This document shows, piece after piece, positions 36,740 to 49,540 of a stretch of 64,000 nucleotides of DNA (the first letter of the stretch is position 1; every line of letters begins with the position of its first letter). This DNA is from Portunus trituberculatus. Its lineage: Eukaryota; Arthropoda; Malacostraca; Decapoda; Portunidae. The notes under the pieces were generated by a model. The model did no database searches. It was not told the DNA's origin and worked only from the letters and a program-made list of their open reading frames with translations. A program made the translations under genes and the position numbers. The DNA is taken from positions 7,256,276-7,320,275 of the forward strand of contig NC_059276.1 in assembly GCF_017591435.1 (NCBI RefSeq). Reading direction: 5' to 3'.

Positions 36740-37560
36740 TTTGATGTATTCACTTTTTTCTTTGGATTTTGTGGCATTTTTTCCCTTCTTCCTTCTCCTT
36801 TGTTCATTCTTATTGACTGTTTCTTATTCTTTATTTTATTCACATTCTATCAATTTTTCATTCGTATTTTCAAGTCTGTATTTTGTTGTGTTTACTTTTT
36901 CTCTTTCATTTTGTGGCATTTTTTTACTTTCTTCTTTCTCTCTTGTTTATTTTTATTTGCTGGTTCTTATTCTTTCTTTTATTCACAGTCTTTCTTTTCA
37001 TTCGCATTTTGAAGTCTTTATTTTAGCATTATTCTTTACCTTTCGTTCTGTAGCATTTTTTTTCACTTCTTCCTTCTCCTTGTTTACTTTCATTTACTAT
37101 TTCTTATTCTCTCCTTTATTTACATTCTATATTTTTCATTCGTATTTTGAAGTCGTTTATATTTGTGTTATTTTCTTTTTTCTCTCCTAATGTCTCGGGA
37201 ATTTGTGATTAGGAAGTTTTTTTTATTTCCTTTTTCCTTTTCACTTTTTTAATTTTTATGGGTAATTTTTTAGTCTAACTTATTCACATTTTTTTTTATT
37301 ATGAAGTCTTTATATTTGTGGTATTTACTCCTTTTTTTTTTTCTTAGAGTCTCGTAATTTTGTGACTGTGGGAATGTTTTCATTTTCTCTTTCCTTTTTC
37401 CTTTTTTATTTTCATAGGTAATTTCGTAATCTTTAATTTATTCACTTACTATTTCTTCTTCATTCGTATTATGTATGGTATTTACTTCTTTTCTCTCTTA
37501 AAGTCTCGTAAATTTGTGACTCTGGGAAGTTTTATCTTATTTTGTAGCTTTTTTTTTTCT
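36740..37560. repeat. T-rich tandem arrays, ~141 bp and ~156 bp periods
   Basis: TTTTGTGGCATTTTTT anchors near 36769, 36911 and 37051 (period ~141). Then TCTCGTAA(T/A)TTTGTGACT anchors near 37193, 37351 and 37505 (period ~156). Shared TTATTCACATT and ATTCGTATTTTGAAGTC link the two. Non-coding. Confidence 0.85.
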
Positions 37561-38330
37561 TCTCCGTAACATCTTCATTATTTGAGATTTAGTTGTCACT
37601 GGGTCGTGTTCTCTTTTTATCTTGGTGTTTTCCGTTAACTAAATGACTTCATTTTCTTATCATCTTATCATATTAAAATTCCTTGGTGGTGTTTTACTTT
37701 TTATTCGCTTTGACTTACATGCTTCATTTTGGTCATTGCCGTTACTCGCTTGTTTATTTATTTTTTTCTTTTATTTTCTTTCTTTGGATACGTTAAAATT
37801 CTCTAGTTTTGTTATAATTTTTTCGTCTGGAGTTACTTTTCTAATATCATCTGTTACTCTCTTGTTAATTTATTTTTTCTCTTATTTTCCTTCAGTTTTG
37901 TTATATTTTTTTCGTCTCAAGTTACTTTCCTAATAACTGTTGCTCTTCCATTGGTCTTACGTACAATTTTTCTCATATTAAAATTCTCCACCTACGTTTT
38001 CCATTTTTTTTCGTTTCAGCTTACAGGTTTAATTTCAATCATATCTGCAAACGTGCTATTCATTCTCCTGCTTGGGGGAAGAAAACAATTGGCCAAGCCT
38101 TTATCCCAGACGCGCCTGTTGCTGCCTTTAATGGCCTGTAATTGTTATCTTCTGGCTCATATTCTTAGTTTTAATTATATCCTGGAACTTTTTATTGATT
38201 ATACTCTTCGTGGGTGAAAACTCCAGGCCAGACTCGTGTTACCTTTCTATTGTTTACACTGACTTACCTGTGCTGGCATGTGATAATAGTTAATGTGTCT
38301 GCTTGTCAGTGGAGCTTCTGCAGGTCAACT
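37561..38330. other. T-rich to balanced single-copy DNA, no gene
   Basis: 37640-37980 shows imperfect duplication of TTTTCGTC(T/A)..AGTTACTTT..CTAAT near 37830 and 37910. 38020-38220 is balanced unique DNA with an 88-codon frame and no domain. Confidence 0.45.
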
Positions 38331-39330
38331 CATTAACACTTCAGTCACAAGCACACGGAACTAATGTCAGATAATGTTTGTGTTTACTTGTCCATGTGTC
38401 TACTGTCAGTTCATGAGTTTTGCCGTCTGTTGCAGTTAAACTCACAGGGAAAGACTGGTGTTTGAGGCCGTGTATTGTGTGTTATGCATCGCTCATTATT
38501 ATTATCGTGGCCCATTTAGAGCTGGAGACTCCATAGTACCACCTTCTGCTATCCATGCTAGGGTGAATACAAGGATTTAATTGCCATGGATGAGTGAGTA
38601 GGAATGAAAAAAGAAAAGACTCGTAATCATTCTCCAGTCACCTTTAGTATCAATAAGTTAAGTTTCCATAAAAAAAAAGATTGCTATGGATGAGTAATTA
38701 GATGATAAAAAACTGGTAACCATTTTCCAGTCATCTTTTAGTATCAATAAGTCGAATTTGCTTGCTTAATTAATAAAAAATAGAGGAAACTAATATACTT
38801 AATAATAAAGATGATTGCTATGGATGAGTAATTAGAAGATAAAAAACTCGTAACCATGCTTCTATCATCTTTTAATACCAATAAGTCAGGTCAGGCTTAA
38901 TAAAAAAAAAAAAAGAAACTAATACACTTAACAAAAATGATTGCTATGATAAATGATTAAGATATAAAAAAAACGATAATAAATGATAACCAGGCCTTAG
39001 TCATCCTTTAGTATCAAGAATAAATAAAGTTAATGTGGAGTTGCTTCATTAATCACACGAAGAGGAAACTAATACCAGATAATACTAGTGGTCTTTACTC
39101 GCCAACGGATCTCTGTTAGCAAATAAATCCACTTAATTACCAGCACATGAAACTAATAGATACTACATGTGGTCTTCCTCTATCAAACGCACTGCTTGTA
39201 ACGCCCCAATCACAAGCAGAGGCGATTGATAATATATATAATTGAGACCATTCATTTTCCACTGTCCATTATTCATTACCGTCAATCATTGCCTTCATTA
39301 CAAGCACTTGGGACTGATATCTGATTGCGC
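38331..39330. repeat. Degenerate A-rich tandem repeat, units of ~100-134 bp
   Basis: TTGCTATGGATGAGTAATTA anchors at 38581, 38681, 38815 and 38941, each followed by CTCGTAACCAT and CATCTTTTAGTATCAATAAG. A second word, AGCACATGGAACTAAT..GATAAT, recurs near 38350, 39043, 39143 and 39305. Confidence 0.82.
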
Positions 39331-39480
39331 TCACTCTTGCTTGTCAATCGCCTTGTTATATGAATGATGGCTTGGAGTGGAGGCCTAAGGTGACGCGCCG
39401 GGCTGGTATCACTGACGCTGGCATTCCTACATCAAATTACCTCCAGTTTGATCAGCCAATTAAGATACAGACATCACTAC

Positions 39481-39483
<3 letters not shown>

Positions 39484-39521
<38 letters not shown>
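39484..39521. repeat. (GA)n microsatellite
   Basis: About 19 GA units. Confidence 0.95.
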
Positions 39522-39526
<5 letters not shown>

Positions 39527-39529
39527 CTT

Positions 39530-39905
39530 TGAATAAAACCAAAAAGAAAAAAAAATGAGGTACTGAAAAGAGAATAAAGAGAAAAGGAAAAGGAAAAGAA
39601 GAAGGAAGAGGAAGAAATAAGATAACTGGTAGATTAGGAAGGAGAGAAAAGTGAAGAATAAAACGAAAGAGAAAAAAAAAAAAACGAGGCACTGGAAAGA
39701 GAATAAGGAGAAAACGAAAAGGAAAAAGAGGAAGAAGAGAAGAAGAGAAGAAAAGAAAACCCGTAGATAAGAGAGAAGAGAAAAGGGAGGAATAAAACGA
39801 AAGAGAGAGAAAAAAAAAACGAGGCACTGGAAAGAGAATAAGGAGAAAACGAAAAGGAAGAAGAGGAAGAAGAGAAGAAAAGAAAACCCGTAGATAAGGA
39901 AGGAG
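39530..39905. repeat. ~130 bp purine-rich tandem array, 3 copies
   Basis: GAGGCACTGGAAAGAGAATA anchors at 39557 (GAGGTACTGAAAAG), 39686 and 39821. Copies 2 and 3 are nearly identical, including AAACCCGTAGATAAG. The long reverse Ser/Phe frames are artefacts. Confidence 0.92.
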
Positions 39906-40079
39906 AAAGAAGAGGAAGAGTAGGCAAGAGGTGAACAGGTGAACAGGTGAACATGTCTGGTTTTAGTACACCTGCCGGGCACACGTTACCCTTCACCTGG
40001 CTGAGAGCACAGGTGAGCCTTTCCGCTAATCTTTATGAGGCTGCAGGGATGGGAAAAAAATGGTCCTGTTACAAATGCT

Positions 40080-40740
40080 AAGAGGATTCATGAACGCTTC
40101 TTGAAAATGATCTTCTCTGAGCAGTCCAGCTTCTCTCGACTTATTATTCCTCTCTCTTCTAAGTCTTCTCATCTTCCTTGTCTTTATCGCCTCATTCTTG
40201 TCTTCTTATTCGTCTTGTTTTCCTTCTTATCGCCTGTAATTGCTCCTCTCTTCCTTCTATCCATCTTCTTTTCTTCTTCTTCTTCTTCTTCTTCTTCTCT
40301 TTTGTCTCATTCTGATTTCCTTGGTTTTCTCTTCTCGTTTTTCTCTTCTAAGTCATCTTTCTTTTTTGTCCTGATTTCGTCTTTCCTTCTCCTAGTTTCT
40401 CTCATTGTGGTCTTGTTCATATCACATTCTGTTTTCTTTCTTATTTCCTTCTTTCGTTGTGTTTGTCTTTTTCCATCTTCAGTCTGTGTCATATTCTCAA
40501 ATCTTTCTTTATTTCTCTTTCCTTCTGTGTTTCTTTGTTCTGTTTTTCATTTCCCTACATTTCCTTTTTCCTCTTTAGTTTTTCTGTGTCCCTGAAAATC
40601 TCTCTTTATTTTGTTTCCTTCTCTGCTTCTTTGATTTATTCTTGTTTCATGTTAATGTCCTTTTTTCTCTTTAATTTTGCGCGCCCTTTAAAATTCCTCT
40701 ATTTTTTTCCCCCTCTGAAGTATGTTTCTCTTACCTATTC
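40080..40740. repeat. Pyrimidine-rich low-complexity stretch
   Basis: TTCTTC/TCTCTT-rich. 40500-40700 holds an imperfect ~100 bp duplication (TCTTTATT..TTTCCTTCT). The 186-codon forward frame is compositional. Confidence 0.65.
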
Positions 40741-40830
40741 TCTTCTCCTCCTCCTCCTCCTCTTCTTCTTCTTTTTTTTTTTTTTTTTTCTTCTTCTTCT
40801 TCTTCTTCTTCTTCTTCTTCTTCTTCTTCT
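40741..40830. repeat. (TCC)n, poly-T, (TTC)n
   Basis: TCC/TTC tract, an 18-base T run, then TTC to 40830. Confidence 0.95.
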
Positions 40831-40994
40831 TTCTCATCCTGCATCATCACACAACCTGTCCATCTACTTGACCCAGACGTGGCAAATTTTAGACAGATTG
40901 CCTTATATTTTAGGACTTGACTGAGGTGAGGCACGGCGCGGCCACCAACTCGTTTTCTTTCATCACCCTTGATCGACAGCAGAGAGAAGGCAGG

Positions 40995-41064
40995 ATGAGA
41001 TCACCTCTTGGTCTTCTGTGCACCTCCTGCCTTCTGCTTCCCCTGCTTGTGCTACTGGTCCTGT

Positions 41065-41096
<32 letters not shown>
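40995..41096 (+). other. Candidate signal-peptide exon (speculative)
   Basis: Frame starts ATG in a fair context (CAGGATGAG) and reads MRSPLGLLCTSCLLLPLLVL then VLLL and a (HT)n run. That is a short basic start plus a long Leu core, typical of a secretion signal. A possible acceptor (CTTGACCCAG) lies at 40867-40876, and GT at 41097 could be a donor. The (CA)n tract (41070-41096) supplies the His/Thr. No continuation was identified, so it may be chance. Confidence 0.2.
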
Positions 41097-41588
<492 letters not shown>

Positions 41589-41794
41589 GAGGAAGAGGAA
41601 AAGCTGTAGTTGGAGGGAAAAGAGCACAGGAGAAAAAGGAAGAGGAAGAAAAATAACAAGAACAATAACAAGAATAAGAATAAGAACACGAACAAGAAGA
41701 AGAAGAAGAGGAAGAAAATGAAAAAAATGAAGACAAATATGAATAAAACGCAAGAAGAAGAAATCATTGGATCATTTCTTCATTTTCCAGCAAC

Positions 41795-41798
<4 letters not shown>

Positions 41799-41883
<85 letters not shown>

Positions 41884-41894
41884 TCTCTCTCTCT
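41799..41894. repeat. (CT)n microsatellite
   Basis: CT tract with two TTTC interruptions near its 3' end. The 41590-41798 interval is purine-rich AAGAAC/AAGAAG DNA. Confidence 0.96.
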
Positions 41895-42111
41895 GATAAA
41901 AGTCTTGTTCTCTCTCTTGTTCGATAGATTGATTTTCACCTCCTCGTATCTTCCCTGTTATTGGAAGGAGAAGAAAAAGAATTACAAGGCTTCTTTACTC
42001 TGCCTCGTGTCCTTCGCTGTCTCTTTACCGTGCGTTGCTGTTCACATTTGTTATTCATTTGTCTGATTGTTCGCGGGTTTTTATCTCGTTATAATAAGAG
42101 TGTGCGAGATT

Positions 42112-42964
42112 TGTGGCTTTTTGGTTCCTTGTTCATACCCTTTCTAGTTTCCAGGGTTATTTTCTATCGTGTTTCGTTATTTGACGAAGTTTGGTACACT
42201 GGCAGACTAATAGAGAGACAGATAGGACAGACACACACATACGAGTATATAAAGATAGGTAGATAAATGTATAGATAGATAGACAGATAGAGAGATGAAA
42301 GAAAAGACAGACTGAAGTAGAAATAAATAAAAAAATGACAAAAATAGGACAGGCAGACTAACAGACAGACAGACAGATAGGAGAGACACACACAAATATA
42401 AAGATAAGCAGATAAATGTATAGATAGATAAATAGATTGACAGAGAGTTGGGCAAATAAATGAAAAATGACAGAAATAGAACAGGCAGACTAATAGACAG
42501 ATAGATAAGACAAACACACACAAAGATAAAGATAAATAGATAAATGCATAGATAGATAGATAGGCAGATGGACAGATGAATGTTGAGACGGAGAGAAATA
42601 GAAACAGGTGAATAACTGAAAAGTTACAAAAATAGGAACAAAAATAGAGGAACTTTGAAATTTTGAAGCATTGCCAGCATATTTGTCTTTTTGGTTCTTT
42701 GTTCATATCCTTTTTTCGTTGCCAAAGTAGTTTTTTTCGTATTACATTATTTATCATGAAGTTTGACAGACAGACAAAGACAGAAAGGTAGATAGAAAGA
42801 CAGACACATACAGATATATAAATAAGTAAATAAATGGATAGCTAGATACATAAATTGATAGATAGAGCGATGAATGGATAAATGAAGTAGAGACAGGTAA
42901 AATAAGTTAAAGATGGTAACAAAGCAGGATCGTCAGTGAAATCTTTAAGCATTCCCAGCATCGT
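42112..42964. repeat. Large nested duplication with GATA/GACA core
   Basis: Unit 1 (42112-42680) and unit 2 (42681-42964) both begin TTTTTGGTTC(C/T)TTGTTCATA, contain an AGACAGATAG-rich core and end GAAGCATT(G/C)CCAGCAT. The core of unit 1 is itself tandemly expanded, with GGCAGACTAA anchors near 42200, 42352 and 42484. Reverse Ser/Tyr/Leu frames are artefacts. Confidence 0.87.
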
Positions 42965-43186
42965 TTAGTGGCAGAGGAAGTCGTAGCATTAATAAATGAG
43001 TCGTATCGTTGATTTGCATAAATATACCCTGCTGGCGGTAATACTCGAGAAATACTGACACGAATGGAAAAAAAATATGTTGATGTATATTGTTTTTGTT
43101 AATTAAAGGTAGAAAAAAACTTCTGACCGTTTATAACCAGTAGCTAAAGAATTTGTGCGATATCGTGGAAGAGCTTGGATCATGAC
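42965..43186. other. Single-copy stretch, no gene
   Basis: AT-rich, no notable motif. Confidence 0.35.
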
Positions 43187-43387
43187 AGTTCAATGACGCG
43201 TTTCCATATTCATTCTGCTTACTGTTTAGCGATTTCATACAGCTTCACAAACTCATGTGTGTATTAAAATAGTGAAGACTGTGGCCTTTGATCTTCTGAC
43301 CTCCATAGACCCTTCCTAAAGTCAATAAAATCATCTAATCATACACAAAAATTAGAGTGAAAATGCGTCTCAGTATTGAAGGAGTAA
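43187..43387 (-). mobile_element. Family A MITE, 5' end trimmed
   Basis: AGTTCAATGACGCGTTTCC to CAGTATTGAAGGAGTAA. The first ~10 bp of the terminal repeat are lost. Confidence 0.88.
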
Positions 43388-43676
43388 TGATGCGAGAAGA
43401 AAAAATAATAATAACAATAATGAAAACGTAATAGAAGCGAGCATCTCATTCTCATAAAGAAAAATAATAGTGATAACAAAAGCAAAAATGAAGAGAACTA
43501 TATATTTATTCCAACATTTAAGCATCAAATGAACGACGATAAATGCTTTTGCTTTCTTATTTTTATTTTACGATGCATTTAAATTCAAGCATTGAATAAT
43601 TGCTAGAATTACAGTAACATTTGAAGACTTCAGAGAGGAAAACTTACATTAGAGGTCATAAGACTGAGAGTAATGC

Positions 43677-43740
43677 AGGAGGAGGAGGAGGAGGAGGAGG
43701 AGGAGAAGGAGGAGAAGGAGGAGGAGGAGGAGGAGGAGGA
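43677..43740. repeat. (GGA)n microsatellite
   Basis: GGA tract with AGGAGAAGGAG interruptions. Confidence 0.95.
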
Positions 43741-44049
43741 ATACAAAGGAATACAAAGGAAGACAAACAGCAACAGACCCTTAGGTCCTTACTAGGCTGT
43801 TTGTGGAGACTATCTACTAACTACCAGTGGTAGATACAGGAGAGCAAAGCAGAAAGACAGGACAGCAAAGCATAAAGAGGAGGAGGAGTAGGAAGAGGAA
43901 AAAGAGAAAAAGAAGAAATGGAAAGTAGGAAGTAGAAGGGGAAGATAAAGATGAAGAAAAAAATGGAAGTAAAAGAAAATATAAAACAAGAGGAGGAGGA
44001 GGACGATAAGAAGTAGGAGGACCAAAAGAACGAAGAGTGAATACAAAAG

Positions 44050-44145
44050 AGGAGGAGGAGGAGGAGGAGGAGGAGGAGGAGGAGGAGGAGGAGGAGGAGG
44101 AGGAGGAGGAGGAGGAGGAGGAAGAAGAAGAAGAAGAAGAAGAAG

Positions 44146-44176
<31 letters not shown>

Positions 44177-44204
44177 GAAGTCTAGAGCACCGTAAACTGC
44201 AGGC

Positions 44205-44276
<72 letters not shown>
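44050..44276. repeat. (GGA)n(GAA)n and (GA)n
   Basis: GGA (44050-44121) runs directly into GAA (44122-44174), followed after about 36 bp by GA (44211-44276). 43850-44049 is purine-rich. Confidence 0.96.
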
Positions 44277-45580
<1,304 letters not shown>

Positions 45581-45581
45581 T

Positions 45582-45582
<1 letters not shown>

Positions 45583-45640
<58 letters not shown>

Positions 45641-45668
45641 GTCTCTGTCTCTTTCTCTCTCTCTCTCT
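45583..45668. repeat. (CT)n with CTCTGT variants
   Basis: CT tract ending in GTCTCT units. Confidence 0.95.
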
Positions 45669-46199
45669 GGATGTGTTTACGTGTGTCAACAATCCAGGTA
45701 TAGAGGTCTAATCAGTTCTTAATCAGGTAACAGGGGAGGGAGCAGGGAAGCATTGCAAGCATTATTACATCCTAGCATTGAATCCTATTGAATCATCTCA
45801 CCAGGTCCATCCTTCAGTACATATTGATCTTACTTATTGACTACTGCTAAGTGTGAGTAGTTAATTAAGCTGGCGCAGGAGTGTATCAGGGTGTCAGGTC
45901 AGTGCAGAGGGATGAGGAAGGGAGTTTGCATCTGAATGAGAGAAATAAATTGAGGAGAAGGTGAGGAATGTGATGGGGTTTAAGTGTGAAGTATGGCACA
46001 CAGAACGGAGATGTTAGTAGAATGAGAAGACGAGATTATGATGTACAAGATCGAGGTTGGAACATAAATTAGGGGTCTTAGTAAACTGAGAGGAAGATTG
46101 GTGGTAAAAGAACATTGATAAGAGGATGAGAAGATGAAATTGGAGTTTATGAAGGAAAAAAGCAGAGTAAATGAAGTTTGCGTTAAGTTGAATACATTA

Positions 46200-46700
46200 G
46201 TAAAAGAGTAAAAATAAACAGAAAAATAAGATAGCAGAAGTAATACAAGAATAAAGATAACAGTGGCAAATAAAAAGGTAGAACAAATGAGTAGGGAAGG
46301 AGAATTATTGAAGATACAAACTCAAGACCACAAAATAAACAAACAGAGACTGACAATACCAAAAGTGACGAGATCAGAAAAAAAAAACAGGAAAATGGAA
46401 AGATAACAGTTGAAGTAATGCAATAAAGATAAGAATGACAAATAAAAGATAAGGGAACGAATAGAGAAGGAAAATTCATGAAAAATACAAACTCAAGACC
46501 ACAAGACACACACTAATAAATGAACATACCAACAGTTGAAGTAATACAACAATAAAGATACCAATGACAAATCAAAGATAAGAGAACGATTTGGGAAGCA
46601 AAATTCATGAAAAATACAAACTCAAAACCACAAGACACACACTAATAAATGAACATAGAAACTGTCAATACCAAACATGAGTGAGGGGATCAGATACAAC
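46200..46700. repeat. A-rich tandem array, 3 copies, periods 171 and 129 bp
   Basis: ATACAAACTCAAGACCACA anchors at 46314, 46485 and 46614. Copies 1 and 3 have GTCAATACCAAA..GAT CAG-type tails that copy 2 lacks. Shared CAGTTGAAGTAAT and AATAAAGATA. The reverse 108-codon frame is a shadow. Confidence 0.88.
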
Positions 46701-47036
46701 TTACAGGTGATACAATTAACTCAAACACCTGTAAAAACACCTCTAAAGAAACACGAGGAGGCATAAAAGACCAAGAATATTGAGGCTGCTAATAGGAGGC
46801 AGGAGAGGATTAATTGAAAGATAGCGTGTGGATGCAGAGGAAGAAGAGGAAGAGGAAGAAGAGGAGGAGATATTGAGGCCTTCGAATTTCTTACAACTTT
46901 ATGATAATCTCCTAAGGCTTTGTCTGTCCTCTGGGGCAAAATCGATTATGAACTAACGGGCTGAGATCATCTTTCTCTTCGACTGTTAACGCTAGTGGCC
47001 AGTTTAGCGGAAAGGCCATCTAGCTCTTCTCTTCCT
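46701..47036. other. Single-copy stretch, no gene
   Basis: Unique DNA. Purine-rich 46840-46870. Confidence 0.35.
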
Positions 47037-47234
47037 GCTCCTCCTCCTCCTCCTCCTCCTCCTCCTCCTCCTCCTCCTCCTTCTTCTTCTTCTTCTTCTT
47101 CTTCTTCTTCTTCTTCTTCTTCTTCTTCTTCTTCTTCTTCTTCTTCTTCTTCTTCTTCTCCTCCTCCTCCTCCTCCTCCTCCTCCTCCTCCTCCTCCTCC
47201 TCCTCCTCCTCCTCCTCCTCCTCCTCCTCCTCCT
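47037..47234. repeat. (TCC)n(TTC)n(TCC)n polypyrimidine mirror repeat
   Basis: TCC (47037-47081), TTC (47082-47158) and TCC (47159-47234). The three-block symmetry makes one ~198 bp homopyrimidine mirror repeat, a classic triplex (H-DNA)-prone layout. Confidence 0.96.
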
Positions 47235-47455
47235 TGAAGTCTTCATTTGCTTCCTCCTCTGCATTTTCATCATTTTCTAGTTCTTCCTTATTGTTTTACT
47301 TGTTTTTTTTTGTTCTTATGTTGTTATTCTTTTACTTTCTCCTTCTCCTTCTCGTCATATTTCTTTTCAACGTTTTTTTTTTCTATTTTTCTTTTTCTTT
47401 AATTCTTTTATGGTTCCTCTCCTCTTGTCATTATTTTGAGTCTTCGTTTGTTTTT

Positions 47456-47516
47456 TGTTGTTGTTGTTGTTGTCGTTCTTCTTCTGCTTCTTCTTCTTCT
47501 TCTTCTTCTTCTTCTT
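47456..47516. repeat. (TTG)n and (TTC)n
   Basis: TTG tract (47456-47474) and TTC tract (47477-47516). Confidence 0.92.
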
Positions 47517-47685
47517 CCTTCACCTCTTCCCTCTCCTCTTCTTTTATTTTTTAAGTTTTATTTGTGTTTTTGTTTCCTCTGCTACTGTCTGTCTTTCCAA
47601 AGTAGATAGAATTAGTTCCCGACAAGCCTTGCAGGGAGCTAAATGTCTATTGCTCTTTAGTTAATCTGTTTAAACCTGGGTAATC

Positions 47686-47776
47686 CTCCTCCTCCTCCTC
47701 CTCCTCCTCCTCCTCCTCCTCCTCCTCCTCCTCCTCCTCCTCCTCCTCCTCCTCCTCCTCCTCCTCCTCCTCCTCC
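47686..47776. repeat. (TCC)n microsatellite
   Basis: About 30 uninterrupted units. Confidence 0.96.
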
Positions 47777-47837
47777 CTTTGATTCTAATCGCAATCGTGA
47801 CCTTCCAGTTCCTGATTATAATCCTAGCTGTGTTTAT

Positions 47838-47937
47838 CCTCCTCCTCCTCCTCCTCCTCCTCCTCCTCCTCCTCCTCCTCCTCCTCCTCCTCCTCCTCCT
47901 CCTCCTCCTTCTTCTTCTTCTTCTTCTTCTTCTTCTT
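47838..47937. repeat. (TCC)n(TTC)n
   Basis: TCC (47838-47908) running into TTC (to 47937). Confidence 0.96.
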
Positions 47938-48005
47938 TATCTCTTTCATCATCGTCGTTGTTGTTTTCCTTTTCCTCCTCCTCGTCGTCGTATTCATCGT
48001 TGTCC

Positions 48006-48008
48006 TCT

Positions 48009-48053
<45 letters not shown>

Positions 48054-48212
48054 TTCTTCTTCTTCTTCTTCTTCTTCTTCTTCTTCTTCTTCTTCTTCTT
48101 CTTCTTCTTCTTCTTCTTCTTCTTCTTCTTCTTCTTCTTCTTCTTCTTCTTCTTCTTCTTCTTCTTCTTCTTCTTCTTCTTCTTCTTCTTCTTCTTCTTC
48201 TTCTTCTTCCTT
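48006..48212. repeat. (TTC)n, ~68 units
   Basis: One TTC/GAA tract of about 207 bp with a single CCT interruption near 48029. Confidence 0.96.
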
Positions 48213-48515
48213 CTCCTTCATTTCCTCCTCAACCCCTCAACCACCATCACCAACCCCTCCCGATCCCCCAGCCTAAGTGTGGACACATGGGCCTTCGTGG
48301 ACGTGATTAGCTAATGGCCACCAGTCGATACAATCTAACAGAGGCTCCTGCACCGTATTATTTAGCTGCTGACGGACAATTGCGGTTAATTGGCCTCCGA
48401 AAAACACCATGAACAAATCTGCTGAATACGATTAAAGCTTCTGGTGCCATTAAGAAGAGCGATGCCCGGCCCTGCAAGATGTATCCTTAGTTTCAACCTG
48501 CAATCACAGACCTAA
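48213..48515. other. Single-copy, possible conserved non-coding
   Basis: Balanced unique DNA with homeodomain-like words TTAGCTAATGG (48307) and GGTTAATTGG (48383). No open frame. Confidence 0.35.
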
Positions 48516-48540
48516 ATGAGAGGGAGCCAGAGATGCATCA

Positions 48541-48600
48541 GGCGAGGGGGCGTGGTCTGGCTGATCCACGGCGGGAAACAGCCAATCAGAAAGGTCCAGG
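48541..48600 (+). promoter_or_regulatory. Promoter-like motif cluster (GC box, E2F, CCAAT)
   Basis: GGGGGCGTGG (48546), GGCGGGAAA (48570-48578, E2F-type) and CCAATCAG (48582-48589, CCAAT box) lie within 45 bp. That is a common core-promoter-proximal combination. No TATA or matching transcript is visible downstream. Confidence 0.3.
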
Positions 48601-49299
48601 GGTGGGGCCTAAGGGTAACAACGCTGTGTCAGGTGAAATATGGGCAACCTCTCTGGGATAATATGAGGTGGAAAAATAACTACGCTTTGTACATTGAAAA
48701 AAAAGAAGAGAGATACGAGATTGCAATATTTGAAGGTAACAGGTAACTTGAAACTTTGCGTGTCACCTGCCTGGCACTTAACTCACCTGGGGAACACCTG
48801 GTGACCCCCTGAGGTGCCGCCCTGACACTGATACCCTGGAATGACTTGTACTTCCTCAAAATGATACACAGAAAACGGGGAAGGGATGAGAAGGTGTGGG
48901 GGATGAAAGATGCTGATTAAAAGGATGCTGTCTACACATGCCACACGAAAAAGAAAACGGAGTGTGGAAGTATACGGTGATGAAGTGATCCTAGCAGGTG
49001 ATAAACGGTGGTGAAGTGACGCTGGCTCTGAAGATGTTGGTGTTGTGGTGATGCTAGTGGTAATGGTAGTAGTGGTGATGATGGTGGTGGACTTACTGGT
49101 GTCAATGGTCTCATGTCACCAGTATCAGGTCGCCCGGTCAATAGCAGGTGCCTGGTAGGTGCTGGTGTGCTGTTGTGCTTTATATTGGTGGTTTGTAGAA
49201 AAGATTAGAAAAAATGAGCTGTATTTGAATTTTTCTCTATATTTTCTTTAGTTGTGGATGTCATCACCTGTTCATCACATTTTTGCTGGTGACTGCTGT
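48601..49299. other. Single-copy stretch, no gene
   Basis: CACCTGG/CAGGTG words recur at 48730-48850. GGTGGTGATG-rich 49030-49100. Confidence 0.4.

Positions 49300-49366
<67 letters not shown>
49300..49366. repeat. (CTA)n microsatellite
   Basis: About 22 units, followed by degenerate AAT/AAC triplets to 49540. Confidence 0.95.
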
Positions 49367-49540
49367 GTTTTCAATGATAATACTAATAGTAGTTATAATG
49401 AGAACAATAATAATAAAAATAATAATATTAATAACAACACCATCACCACCACCTGCAACAAGAGCGATAATAATAATAATAGTAATAACAATAGTAATAG
49501 TAATAGTAATAATAATAATAACAGTAACAATACTCATACC

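Noticed and set aside
35870..37190. 133- and 149-codon hydrophobic frames resembling membrane proteins
   Set aside because: Poly-Phe/Leu/Val content comes from T-rich tandem arrays with 91-156 bp periods that are not multiples of a stable protein repeat.
42164..42757. 197-codon reverse frame (Ser/Tyr/Leu/Cys)
   Set aside because: It reads the GATA/GACA repeat core, and the composition follows the repeat.
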